Shown here: piece by piece, positions 1-7,552 of the stretch
How positions within the stretch are numbered: the stretch's first letter is position 1
Layout: each line of letters begins with the position of its first letter
Origin: Nocardioides zeae
Lineage (GTDB): Bacteria > Actinomycetota > Actinomycetes > Propionibacteriales > Nocardioidaceae
DNA length: 64,000 nt
Assembly: GCF_010686755.1 (NCBI RefSeq)
Contig: NZ_JAAGXA010000007.1
Location: 62,001-126,000, forward strand
Direction of reading: 5' to 3'
Program-made: the position numbers and the translations under genes
Notes under the pieces: generated by a model
What the model saw: only the letters and a program-made list of their open reading frames with translations
What the model was told of the DNA's origin: nothing
Database searches by the model: none

Positions 1-106
1 GGGTGCGCTCGTACGGCGCGAGCAGCGCCCACGCCCGCTCGGCGCCGCCCGCTGCGGCGAGCACGTCGGGCGTCGCGTCCACGAGGGAGCGGACGCCGTC
101 AGTCAC
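1..106 (-). CDS. 5' end of an unrecognised gene, cut by the window edge
   Basis: Only the first 35 codons are present. A GTG start at 106 overlaps the end of the upstream acyl-CoA ligase gene by eight bases (GTGACTGA), which suggests translational coupling and a shared pathway. The visible start reads VTDGVRSLVDATPD and continues as an Ala-rich helical stretch. No motif is recognisable in so short a piece. The call rests on the open frame, the stop/start overlap and the same GC-rich third positions as the neighbours. Confidence 0.5.
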   Translation of the reverse strand, partial: MTDGVRSLVDATPDVLAAAGGAERAWALLAPYERT

Positions 107-1643
107 CCCGCAGCTCGCGCTTGAGCAGCTTGCCGGACGCGTTGCGGGGGAGGGCGTCGACGAAGCGCACGTGCTTGGGGGTCTTGAACCCTGCGAGACG
201 CTCCCGGGCGTGGGCCACGAGGGTGGCCTCGTCCAGCTCGGCGCCAGGACGCGGGACGACGACGGCGGTGACGGCCTCGATCCAGCGTTCGTCGGGGGTG
301 CCGATCACGGCGACCTCGGCGACGTCGGGGTGGGTGTAGAGGGCGTCCTCCACCTCGCGGGACGCGACCAGCACGCCGCCGGTGTTGATGACGTCCTTGA
401 TGCGGTCGACGACGGTGATGTAGCCCTCCTCGTCGATCCGCACGAGGTCGCCGGAGTGGAACCAGCCGTCGCGGAACGCCTCGGCGGTCGCCTCCGGGTT
501 GTCCCAGTAGCCGACGCAGAGCTGCGGGGAGCGGTAGACGACCTCGCCCTGACCGCCCGGCCCCACCTCGCGGCCCTCCTCGTCGAGCACGGCGAGCTCG
601 ACGAGCAGCACCGGACGGCCGCAGGAGTCGGGCCGGTCGGCGTGCTCCTCGGGGCGGAGCACCGTCGCCAGGGGACCGATCTCCGACTGCCCGAAGCAGT
701 TGTAGAACCCGAGGTCGGGCAGCCGCTCCTGCAGGCGCTGCAGCACCGGCACCGGCATGATCGAGGCGCCGTAGAACGCCTTGCGCAGCGACGACAGGTC
801 GCGGCGCTCGAGGTCGGGGTGCCCCGCCAGCGGTACCCACACGGTGGGCGCGAGGAACAGCGTGCCGAGCCGGCGCTCCTCGACGAGGCGCAGCAGCACG
901 GGCACGTCGGGCGCCTCGACGAGGTGGTTGGTCGCCCCCACCGCCAGGTAGGGCAGCAGGAACACGTGCATCTGGGCCGAGTGGTAGAGCGGCATCGGGT
1001 GCAACGGGTCGTCGTCGGCGGCGAAGTCGAGGGCCGTGATCGCCGAGAGGTACTCCGCCACCAGCGCCCGGTGCGTCATCATCGCCCCCTTGGGGCGCGA
1101 CGTGGTGCCCGACGTGTACAGCAGCTGCACCAGCTCGTCGTCCGCCACCGGGTCCTCGCCCTCGGGCAGCACCGGCCCGTCGCCGGCCTCCCGCGCGAGC
1201 TCGAGCAGGCTGCCGGGCGCGTCACGCAGGGGCACGACGTGGGCGACGTCGACGCCGTGGTCGGCGACCACCGCGTCGTACGCCGGCCGCAGTGCCGGGT
1301 CCACGAGCACCGCGCTCGCCCCCGACTGCTCGAGGAGGTAGCGCAGCTCCCCGCCCGTCAGCGCGAAGTTGACCGGCACGTGCACGAGGCCGGCGCGGGC
1401 GCACGCCAGGTACCCGACGAGGTAGGCGTCGGAGTTCTTCCCGTACGCCGCGACCCGGTCCCCGCGCGCCAGGCCGAGGCCACGCAGGGCGCGGGCCGCG
1501 CCCGTCACGGCGGCGTCGAGCTCGGCGTAGGTCCACGACGTGGGGGCGTCGGCGCCGACGACGAGCGCGGTACGCCGCGGGTGGCGCGCGGCGCTGCGGT
1601 GGAGGACGGCGTCGACGGTGTGCGAGCGGGTGAGGTCGGTCAC
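99..1643 (-). CDS. Acyl-CoA ligase (AMP-binding, FadD type)
   Basis: This 514-residue enzyme should activate a carboxylic acid with ATP and join it to coenzyme A in the cytoplasm. The ANL-superfamily landmarks are in order: the P-loop YTSGTTSRPKG at 176-186, FYNCFGQSE at about 313-321, GWFHSGD at 393-399, the DRIKDVINTGG hinge at 413-423, and the catalytic lysine in NASGKLLK near 505. Length is normal for the family. The GTG start is the first good one; a -10-like CATGAT lies six bases upstream, so a leaderless transcript is possible. The gene is coupled to the partial gene beyond it. With the beta-oxidation genes at 4375-6403 it points to fatty- or aromatic-acid catabolism, but the substrate cannot be read from sequence. 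Confidence 0.9.
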   Translation of the reverse strand: MTDLTRSHTVDAVLHRSAARHPRRTALVVGADAPTSWTYAELDAAVTGAARALRGLGLARGDRVAAYGKNSDAYLVGYLACARAGLVHVPVNFALTGGELRYLLEQSGASAVLVDPALRPAYDAVVADHGVDVAHVVPLRDAPGSLLELAREAGDGPVLPEGEDPVADDELVQLLYTSGTTSRPKGAMMTHRALVAEYLSAITALDFAADDDPLHPMPLYHSAQMHVFLLPYLAVGATNHLVEAPDVPVLLRLVEERRLGTLFLAPTVWVPLAGHPDLERRDLSSLRKAFYGASIMPVPVLQRLQERLPDLGFYNCFGQSEIGPLATVLRPEEHADRPDSCGRPVLLVELAVLDEEGREVGPGGQGEVVYRSPQLCVGYWDNPEATAEAFRDGWFHSGDLVRIDEEGYITVVDRIKDVINTGGVLVASREVEDALYTHPDVAEVAVIGTPDERWIEAVTAVVVPRPGAELDEATLVAHARERLAGFKTPKHVRFVDALPRNASGKLLKRELRGD

Positions 1644-1780
1644 CCCGCCATCATGCCCGTTCGGCGAGGTGCCGGTGCAGGCGGATCGGAGGTCGTTTGG
1701 CGGTCACCCGCCCCGGTTATCCTCGCCCGCGGGCTCGACGGGCCCGCTGGACGACTCGCTCTGGTCTCGGGAGGGTGCAC
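1644..1780. other. Divergent intergenic region
   Basis: This 137-base gap separates the leftward acyl-CoA ligase from the rightward lipoprotein gene and must hold both promoters. The only clear sites are CATGAT ending six bases before the ligase GTG and a GGGAGG ribosome-binding sequence at about 1769-1774 ahead of the lipoprotein GTG. I see no strong palindrome. Confidence 0.4.
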
Positions 1781-2524
1781 GTGCGCAGGACGATGCAGGG
1801 ACGACGGCCGCGGGCCGCGCTGGCCGTGGCGGCGACGCTGGTGCTGACGCTCGGGGCGTGCGCCGACGACGGCGGCGACGAGTCGGAGGACGGCCCGACG
1901 TCCGCGTCGTCCTCGACCCCCACGGACGACGCGGAGCCCACCGGGACCGCGACCGACGAGCCCGCCGAGGACCTCCCCGAGGTGGACCCGGACAACGGCT
2001 TCACGGCCGGGGGGGTGTGCCGCGGGGAGGCCACCCTGGCGGGCACGCAGCCGTTCCCCGACGATCCCTCGCAGATCTCCGCCCTGCTGCTGCAGGAGAC
2101 GCTGCCGTTCCCCGACGCGACCACGGACGAGCCCTTCGTGCCCGTCTCGACCTCCTTCGACTGGAGCGTGCCGGGGGCGACGGACCTCACGAACGTGAAC
2201 GCCATCGTGTGCATGTCGGTCGTGCCGGACTCGGTCGAGGTCCGCAAGAAGTGCGACGCGCCGGTCTACCCCGACCTGCAGCCCGACGCCTGGGAGGTCT
2301 GGTCGGCCGACTACGTCGTCTCGGTCGTGGACCCGACGACGGCCGAGGTGCTCGTCGAGGGCGAGCCGTTCTCGTCGGCCGACTTCCTGCCGGTGGACGA
2401 CGTGGGCTGCGAGGTGACCGCTCCGGTCGGCGGCGCCGACGCGGCGTACGGCTACTCCTCCGACCTGCCCACGATCCGCTACTGGGGCGCGAAGGTGGAC
2501 GAGACGGTGCAGCAGCTCTACTGA
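1781..2524 (+). CDS. Secreted lipoprotein of unknown function
   Basis: The GTG at 1781 is chosen because GGGAGG lies about six bases upstream and because it puts a short basic N-terminus directly before a lipoprotein signal. The hydrophobic stretch AALAVAATLVLTLGAC ends in a lipobox with cysteine at residue 27, so the mature 220-residue protein should be tethered to the outer face of the membrane. An acidic, Ser/Thr/Asp-rich linker (about 28-65) follows. The globular part has four cysteines that could form disulfides (CRGE, CMSV, KKCD, GCEV). I do not recognise the family. It stands alone between a divergent ligase gene and the next pair of genes. Confidence 0.75.
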   Translation: MRRTMQGRRPRAALAVAATLVLTLGACADDGGDESEDGPTSASSSTPTDDAEPTGTATDEPAEDLPEVDPDNGFTAGGVCRGEATLAGTQPFPDDPSQISALLLQETLPFPDATTDEPFVPVSTSFDWSVPGATDLTNVNAIVCMSVVPDSVEVRKKCDAPVYPDLQPDAWEVWSADYVVSVVDPTTAEVLVEGEPFSSADFLPVDDVGCEVTAPVGGADAAYGYSSDLPTIRYWGAKVDETVQQLY

Positions 2525-2641
2525 CCCGCGACCGATCCGGCATCGGGTCGAGCCCGCCGGTTTACCCGCCCGGCGGTACGGATACAACCCCTCGCGGCGC
2601 CTTACGGGGGGCGCCGCACTCTTCGGGAAGGGCGAGACGTC

Positions 2642-2992
2642 ATGGGAAACGTCACGACGCTGGACGAGGCTTCGATCCAGCGCATCCGCAACCTGCTGCT
2701 CAGCATGAGCCAGCAGGGCCAGGTGGAGCTCCTGAGCGTCGGGACGCTGCCGAGCATCAGCTTCGGCGGCTCCCCGGCCGCGGCCCGGGTGGCGACGCAG
2801 CGCACCGGCGCCGTCTCCACGCAGGGCACCGCCATCCAGCGCGACCTCGGCCAGATCGAGGGGCTCATCGAGGCCTTCGACCAGGCGGCCGCCGAGCTGC
2901 GGCTCACGGACGAGTACGCCGAGGCGACCGTGCGCGCCGTCGCCGCCGCGGTCGCGGGGGCCGGCGGCAGCCTGCGGGCGATGCTGGCATGA
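2642..2992 (+). CDS. Small helical protein, possible partner of the next gene
   Basis: A 116-residue protein starting with ATG after GGGAAGGGCGAGACGTC, in which the purine-rich part can serve as ribosome-binding site. It is predicted mostly alpha-helical, with a Gln/Ala-rich centre and no signal peptide, transmembrane segment or cysteine. Its stop overlaps the start of the next gene (ATGA), so the two are very probably co-translated in fixed ratio. Size, helical character and pairing with a larger Gly/Pro-tailed protein resemble WXG100/ESX-type partner genes, but no WXG motif is present, so that link is only an analogy. Function unknown. Confidence 0.7.
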   Translation: MGNVTTLDEASIQRIRNLLLSMSQQGQVELLSVGTLPSISFGGSPAAARVATQRTGAVSTQGTAIQRDLGQIEGLIEAFDQAAAELRLTDEYAEATVRAVAAAVAGAGGSLRAMLA

Positions 2993-4299
2993 GCGCGGGC
3001 TACTGGGAGACGCGCCTCGTCCAGGCGCTCACGGGCGTGGACGACGTCGCGGTCAACGACGACCCCGTCGTGTGGCAGACCGGCGCCGAGGGTGCGACCA
3101 CGGTGGGCGAGGGCCTGGAGCAGGCGCTGCAGGACGTGCTCGGCGACGAGGCGCTCGGCGAGAACACCCGCCAGGCGATGGCCGCCTCGGTGACCTCGAT
3201 GAAGCAGGCCCTGAGCTACCGGTCGGGCCGGCTGACCATCGGCCAGGGCGCGGCGACCGCCGCGGCCGGGGCGCTCTCGACCGCGCGGACGCAGTTCGCC
3301 GCCGTCTCCGCGGTGCCGTCCGCTCCGACGCCGGAGACCCCGCTGCCCCTCGCCACGCCCGAGGAGCGCACCGCGATCGAGCAGTCGAACCACCAGGCGG
3401 CCAGCCAGCACGCCGCCCAGGTGGCGGCGCGCGAGGAGCAGTGTCGCCAGATCTACCAGGGCCTCCAGACGGAGCTGGACACCGCCGCGGACGAGTACGC
3501 CAAGATCAACGCGCAGTCGCCCGCCGGCCCCGGCAACGAGGGCGGCGGCAACGGCCCCGTCGGGCCCGGGATCAACCGGCCCACGCGCCCCGGTGGCCGT
3601 GACCGCGGCGAGGTCGACCTGGTCGTCTGGGAGCCGCGCGACCCCGACCGTCCCGACGACTCCGGGGGCGACCCCGACGAGACGCGCCCGACGCCCGTCG
3701 ACCCGGGCTGGCCCACGCCGACGACCCCGGTCCAGCCGATCGGTCCGGGCGTCATCGGCCCTGGTGGGCCCGGCGAGAACGGCCTGCTCGAGGCCCGGCC
3801 CGGCGTCCCGCCCGCCCTCGGCGGCGGAGCCTCTCCGGGCGTCGTCGGAGCGGGCGGCGGTGGTGGCCTCGCGGGCAGTGCCGTCGCGGGCGGCGTGGCG
3901 GCCGGTGCCGGCCTGTCCGCCGCGATGCGGGGCGGTGGTCTGCTCGGGGGCAGCGGTTCCGCAGCCGGGTCGAGCCGTCCGTTCGTGGCGGGCGGCGGCC
4001 AGGGGGCCGGCGGCGCCCGCGGTGGCGGCGCCACCGCCGGACGCGGCATGGCCGGAGCGGGGGCCAACGGCCGCGGCGGTGCCGGTGGCCGGGGCGGTGC
4101 CGGTGGCCGGGGTGGCGCCGGTGGCCGCGGTGGTGCCGGTGGTGCCGGTGGTCGCGGTGCGACCGGTGGCGGGGCGACGGCCGGCCGCGGCACCGGGGGA
4201 CGCCGCCGCGACCGCGACGAGGACGACCCGCGCTCGTTCCTCGGGCGTGAGGACGACTGGCTCGACGACGACCACACCGGGCCCGCCGTCATCGACTGA
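2989..4299 (+). CDS. Helical N-domain plus Pro/Gly-rich low-complexity tail, function unknown
   Basis: A 436-residue protein whose ATG overlaps the previous stop codon. Residues 1 to about 180 look like a long Ala/Gln-rich helical domain. Residues 180-265 are Pro/Asp-rich, and about 265-420 are almost pure Gly/Ala/Arg with a GGRGGA-like hexapeptide repeated near 360-385. The end is basic then acidic (RRRDRDEDD). There is no signal peptide. The layout (short helical partner, then helical domain with a Gly-rich tail) recalls PPE-like and other type VII-exported proteins, but no secretion genes are nearby. The repeats at 4066-4160 are a likely place for replication slippage. An RNA- or surface-binding tail is equally possible. 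Confidence 0.7.
   Translation: MSAGYWETRLVQALTGVDDVAVNDDPVVWQTGAEGATTVGEGLEQALQDVLGDEALGENTRQAMAASVTSMKQALSYRSGRLTIGQGAATAAAGALSTARTQFAAVSAVPSAPTPETPLPLATPEERTAIEQSNHQAASQHAAQVAAREEQCRQIYQGLQTELDTAADEYAKINAQSPAGPGNEGGGNGPVGPGINRPTRPGGRDRGEVDLVVWEPRDPDRPDDSGGDPDETRPTPVDPGWPTPTTPVQPIGPGVIGPGGPGENGLLEARPGVPPALGGGASPGVVGAGGGGGLAGSAVAGGVAAGAGLSAAMRGGGLLGGSGSAAGSSRPFVAGGGQGAGGARGGGATAGRGMAGAGANGRGGAGGRGGAGGRGGAGGRGGAGGAGGRGATGGGATAGRGTGGRRRDRDEDDPRSFLGREDDWLDDDHTGPAVID
4066..4165 (+). repeat. In-frame tandem repeat coding Gly-Gly-Arg-Gly-Gly-Ala
   Basis: An 18-base unit (GGTGCCGGTGGCCGGGGC and close variants) is repeated about four to five times inside the Gly-rich protein gene and keeps frame throughout. 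The copies differ only at third positions. Confidence 0.7.
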
Positions 4300-4319
4300 C
4301 GAGCGAGCTGCGACGCACC

Positions 4320-4354
4320 GACGCCCGCCCCGTTGCTGCAGCGGGGCGGGCGTC
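4320..4354. terminator. Bidirectional hairpin between convergent genes
   Basis: A perfect 13-base inverted repeat, GACGCCCGCCCCG at 4320-4332 and its complement at 4342-4354, encloses a nine-base loop. It sits 20 bases beyond the rightward stop codon at 4299 and 20 bases beyond the leftward stop at 4375. Position and symmetry fit a terminator serving both convergent genes. There is no T tract, which is common in GC-rich actinobacteria. Confidence 0.75.
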
Positions 4355-4374
4355 GTCGCGTCGGGCGGCGAGCG

Positions 4375-5532
4375 TCAGCGGGTGAGCAGCTGACGCGCCA
4401 TGACGACGCGCTGCACCTGGTTGGTGCCCTCGTAGATCTGGGTGATCTTGGCGTCGCGCATCATGCGCTCGACGGGGAAGTCGCTCGTGTAGCCGTAGCC
4501 GCCGAGCAGCTGCACGGCGTCCGTCGTCACCTTCATCGCCACGTCGGAGGCGAAGCACTTCGCGGCGGCGCCGAAGAAGGAGAGGTCGGCGTCCTCCCGC
4601 TCCGACTTGGCGGCCGCCACGTACACCATCTGGCGGGCCGCCTCGAGCTCCATCGCCATGTCGGCGAGCATGAACTGGATGCCCTGGAAGTCGGCGATGT
4701 GCTTGCCGAACTGGCTCCGCTCCTTGACGTAGCCGACCGCGAAGTCGAGCGCCCCCTGCGCCAGGCCGACGGCCTGGGCACCGATGGTCACGCGGGTGTG
4801 GTCGAGCGTGCGGAGGGCGAGCTGGAGCCCCGTGCCCGGCTCGCCGATCATCCGGTCGCCGGGGATGCGCACGTCGTCGAAGAGCAGCTCGCGGGTGGGG
4901 GAGCCCTTGATCCCGAGCTTCTTCTCCTTCTCGCCGAACGTGAAGCCCGCGTCGCCCTTTTCCACGACGAAGGCGCTGATGCCCTTGCCGCGCGGCGCGT
5001 CGGGGTCGGTCACGGCGAGCACCGTGTAGAACTCCGAGACGCCGGCGTTGGTGATCCAGGACTTCTGGCCGGACAGCACGTAGTCGTCGCCGTCGGGCCG
5101 CGCGCGGGTCTTCATCGACGCCGTGTCGGAGCCGGCGTCGCGCTCGGACAGCCCGTACGAGAAGAAGCCCTCGCCACGCGCGAGCGGAGGCAGGTACCGC
5201 TCCTTCAGCTCGTCCGAACCGCCCAGGACGAGCGGCATCGAGCCGAGCTTGTTGACCGCCGGGATGAGGGAGGACGAGACGCAGGCGCGGGCGACCTCCT
5301 CGATCACGATGCACGTCGCGAGGGCGTCCGCCCCGACCCCGTCGTACTTCTCGCCCACGTGCGGTGCGTGGAAGTCCGCGGCGACCAGGGCGTCGTGCGC
5401 TTCCTGCGGGTAGCGCGCCTCCTCGTCGACGGCGGCGGCGTGGGGCGCGACCTTGGCCTCGACCACGTCGCGCACGGCGGCGCGCAGCTCCTCGTGGTCC
5501 TCGCTGGTGCGGAACAGGTCGAACCGGCTCAT
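4375..5532 (-). CDS. Acyl-CoA dehydrogenase
   Basis: A 385-residue flavoenzyme for the first oxidation step of beta-oxidation or branched acyl-CoA breakdown. It shows the standard layout: helical N-domain, the central signature SYGLSERDAGSDTASMKT near 140-157, the beta-domain, and a C-terminal helical domain with YEGTNQ, where Glu368 occupies the catalytic-base position of many family members. Length is typical. The start at 5532 lies 10 bases after the stop of the 3-hydroxyacyl-CoA dehydrogenase gene, so the two form an operon read leftward from the promoter at about 6420, which carries a TetR-type palindrome. Chain-length preference cannot be told from sequence. Confidence 0.92.
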   Translation of the reverse strand: MSRFDLFRTSEDHEELRAAVRDVVEAKVAPHAAAVDEEARYPQEAHDALVAADFHAPHVGEKYDGVGADALATCIVIEEVARACVSSSLIPAVNKLGSMPLVLGGSDELKERYLPPLARGEGFFSYGLSERDAGSDTASMKTRARPDGDDYVLSGQKSWITNAGVSEFYTVLAVTDPDAPRGKGISAFVVEKGDAGFTFGEKEKKLGIKGSPTRELLFDDVRIPGDRMIGEPGTGLQLALRTLDHTRVTIGAQAVGLAQGALDFAVGYVKERSQFGKHIADFQGIQFMLADMAMELEAARQMVYVAAAKSEREDADLSFFGAAAKCFASDVAMKVTTDAVQLLGGYGYTSDFPVERMMRDAKITQIYEGTNQVQRVVMARQLLTR

Positions 5533-5542
5533 CGTCAGCCCC

Positions 5543-6403
5543 TCACTTGTCGTAGGTGTAGAAGCCGCGCCCGGTCTTGCGGCCGAGCAGGCCAGCCTCG
5601 ACCATGCGGGCGAGCAGCGGCGGCGGAGCGTAGAGCTGCTCCTTGAACTCCTCGTAGAGCGACTCCGCGACCGCCTTGGTGGTGTCGAGACCGATGAGGT
5701 CGGCCAGGGCGAGCGGGCCCTGTGGGTGGGCGGCGCCCAGCACGAGGCCGCGGTCGATGTCCTCCGCCGTCGCGAACCCGGACTCGAACATGCGGATGGC
5801 CGAGAGGATGAAGGGGATGAGGAGCGCGTTGACGACGAAGCCGGCGCGGTCCTGGCAGTCGATGGGCTCCTTGCCGAGGCCCTCGACGAAGGTGCGCGAG
5901 CGGGCGACGGTGTCGCGGTCGGTGAGGAGGCTGGGCACGATCTCGACGAGCTTGAGCACCGGCACCGGGTTGAAGAAGTGGATGCCGAGCACGTGGGTCG
6001 GGCGCGAGGTGACGACCGCGAGCTTCATGATCGGGATCGACGAGGTGTTGGAGGCCAGGATCGCGTCGGGCGACGTCACGATGGTGTCGAGCTGGCGGAA
6101 CAACGCCGTCTTGGCGGCCTCGTCCTCGACGATCGCCTCCACCACGAGGTCCCGGTCGGCGAGCTCGTCCATGACGGTGACGACCCGGATGCGGGCGAGC
6201 ACGTCGTCGGCGCTCGGGATCTTGCCCTTGCTCTCGGCGCGACGGAGCGACGCCTCCAGGCGGTCGCGGCCGGCGCTCGCGCGCGCCTCGTCCGACTCGA
6301 CGACGACGACGTCGTGCCCGCTGCGGGCGGCGACCTCGGCGATGCCCGCGCCCATGAGCCCGCAGCCCACGACGCCGACGTTGGTGGCACTGGTGTGGTT
6401 CAC
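5543..6403 (-). CDS. 3-hydroxybutyryl-CoA dehydrogenase family protein
   Basis: This 286-residue NAD-dependent enzyme oxidises (or, in reverse, forms) 3-hydroxyacyl-CoA. The Rossmann loop GCGLMGAG is at 13-20, the SNTSS segment at 128-132, and the catalytic pair His152 (GIHFFNP) and Glu164 (KLVEIV) are present. The C-terminal dimerisation domain is complete. The GTG start is preceded by AAGGAGG at ideal spacing. Upstream of that ribosome-binding site lies an overlapping palindrome (6417-6441) next to a divergent TetR gene, so repression by that regulator is the simplest model. It is first in an operon with the acyl-CoA dehydrogenase. Confidence 0.92.
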   Translation of the reverse strand: MNHTSATNVGVVGCGLMGAGIAEVAARSGHDVVVVESDEARASAGRDRLEASLRRAESKGKIPSADDVLARIRVVTVMDELADRDLVVEAIVEDEAAKTALFRQLDTIVTSPDAILASNTSSIPIMKLAVVTSRPTHVLGIHFFNPVPVLKLVEIVPSLLTDRDTVARSRTFVEGLGKEPIDCQDRAGFVVNALLIPFILSAIRMFESGFATAEDIDRGLVLGAAHPQGPLALADLIGLDTTKAVAESLYEEFKEQLYAPPPLLARMVEAGLLGRKTGRGFYTYDK

Positions 6404-6416
6404 CCTGGTCCTCCTT

Positions 6417-6462
6417 CTCAGTACGGTACTGAGTACCGTACACGTGGTCCGGCGTACACGTG
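6417..6462. promoter_or_regulatory. Overlapping palindromes and direct repeats, probable TetR operator
   Basis: GTACGGTAC at 6421-6429 and GTACCGTAC at 6433-6441 form a perfect 21-base palindrome around TGA. It overlaps a second perfect 17-base palindrome at 6417-6433 (CTCAGTAC and GTACTGAG around a single G). Directly beside it CGTACACGTG occurs twice in direct orientation (6437-6446 and 6453-6462, 16-base period). The block lies between the ribosome-binding site of the leftward dehydrogenase and the start of the rightward TetR gene, where an autoregulated divergent operator is expected. Confidence 0.8.
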
Positions 6463-6464
6463 CC

Positions 6465-6470
6465 TAGGAT
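6465..6470 (+). promoter_or_regulatory. -10 hexamer for leaderless tetR transcript
   Basis: TAGGAT ends exactly seven bases before the ATG at 6478, with no ribosome-binding sequence between. This is the usual spacing for leaderless actinobacterial transcripts and decides the start codon over the in-frame candidates at 6460 and 6469. Confidence 0.6.
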
Positions 6471-6477
6471 GCGGACC

Positions 6478-7185
6478 ATGGCGACGAGCGAGGGCGGGCG
6501 GCCGCGGCCGACGGTGCGGGAGCGCCTCCAGCAGGCGGCCTTCGAGCTCTTCGACGAGCAGGGGTACGACGGCACCACCGTGGACGCGATCGCCGAGCGC
6601 GCCGGCGTCGGGCGCACCACCTTCTTCCGGGCGTTCCGGTCGAAGGAGGAGGTGATCTTCCCCCACCACGACGAGCTGCTCGAGCAGGTGCGGGGACGGC
6701 TGGACGCCGCCTCCGAGCGGCACAGCCTCGTCGCCGTCTTCGAGGCGTCGCGGCTCGTGCTCAAGCACTACCTCAACGAGGGCGAGCTGGCGCAGCGGCG
6801 CTACGACCTCACGCGGTCGGTGCCGAGCCTGCGCGAGCGGGAGATCGCCGGGATGCAGCAGTACCAGCGGGCGTTCCGCGAGTACATCCGCACCTGGATG
6901 GGCGACGAGCTGCGGGCCGAGCTGATGGCGGGCAGCGTCATCACCGCCCACAACGTCGTGCTCCGCCGGTGGCTCCGTGGTCTCGCCGAGGACCCGGTCG
7001 CCGAGTTCGACGTCGCCATGACCAAGGTCGTCGAGCTCTTCGGCGACCGGCGCGGGGATCCCGGTGGGGCCGGCGGTGCAGGCGCCACCGTGGTGGTCGT
7101 GACCCACGCCGGCGACGACCCGTCCAGCATCGCCGGCGCCGTCGAGGCCGCCCTGCGCAACGACCTGGCGCACCGCGCCCCCTGA
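6478..7185 (+). CDS. TetR-family transcriptional regulator
   Basis: A 235-residue repressor-type protein. The N-terminal helix-turn-helix spans about 13-60 and contains TTVDAIAERAGVGRTTFFRAF, a clear TetR signature (split here: TTVDAIAERAG then VGRTTFFRAF). The C-terminal ligand domain is helical, followed by a Gly/Ala-rich tail from about 195 on that is unusual for the family. The ATG at 6478 is preferred because of the -10 hexamer seven bases upstream. It is divergent from the dehydrogenase/acyl-CoA dehydrogenase operon and shares with it the palindrome block at 6417-6462. An acyl-CoA or fatty acid is the likely ligand by context, but this is inference. Confidence 0.9.
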   Translation: MATSEGGRPRPTVRERLQQAAFELFDEQGYDGTTVDAIAERAGVGRTTFFRAFRSKEEVIFPHHDELLEQVRGRLDAASERHSLVAVFEASRLVLKHYLNEGELAQRRYDLTRSVPSLREREIAGMQQYQRAFREYIRTWMGDELRAELMAGSVITAHNVVLRRWLRGLAEDPVAEFDVAMTKVVELFGDRRGDPGGAGGAGATVVVVTHAGDDPSSIAGAVEAALRNDLAHRAP

Positions 7186-7243
7186 GCAGGCGTCACGCGG
7201 GTCCGGGCGACCCTCCGGTGCGACGCGTGGCGGCGTGCGCCGC

Positions 7244-7349
7244 GACCTCGAGGGACCCCGGGAGGCCGAGCTGGGCTTGGACAGAACCGGCACCTCGACC
7301 TCGAGGGACCCCGGGAGGCCGAGCTGGGCTTGGACAGAACCGGCACCTC
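7244..7349 (+). repeat. Two tandem 53-base repeat units
   Basis: Units 7244-7296 and 7297-7349 appear identical base for base and begin GACCTCGAGGGACCCCGGG. The third unit starts with GACC and stops. The conserved inner core is GGCTTGGACAGAACCGGCAC. Confidence 0.85.
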
Positions 7350-7478
7350 GACCGCGCCTCGTGATCGGTCGCGCACGGCGCCGTTCGCGTCGCACCAGCG
7401 CGGTGCGGCCTCGCTGAGCCTGTTCTGAGTCGAATCGCGTGGAATCGGGCCGGATCAGGGCGACGGGGGTGCGGCGCT

Positions 7479-7499
7479 GGTGCCGGTTCTGTCCAAGCC
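7479..7499 (-). repeat. Inverted copy of the 53-base unit core
   Basis: The 21 bases at 7479-7499 are the exact reverse complement of the core at 7274-7294 in the tandem units (and of the same core in the second unit). In RNA the copies could pair across about 130-180 bases. Confidence 0.8.
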
Positions 7500-7552
7500 T
7501 CTTGGGGGCCCGCCGGAGATCGCTCCACTCGCGAACGCGACGGACGGCGGGC

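Larger units (their letters stand above)
7186..7552. other. 367-base gap with repeat units, no gene seen
   Basis: This gap lies between the stop codons of the TetR gene and the leftward DUF4349 gene. It contains two tandem 53-base units and an inverted 21-base copy of their core. Short open frames exist on both strands but arise from the repeats and show no start signals. I see no RNA gene. Confidence 0.6.

Noticed and set aside
7186..7552. Short genes in the repeat-bearing gap
   Set aside because: The open frames on both strands are produced by the tandem units and lack start signals and codon bias typical of the neighbours.
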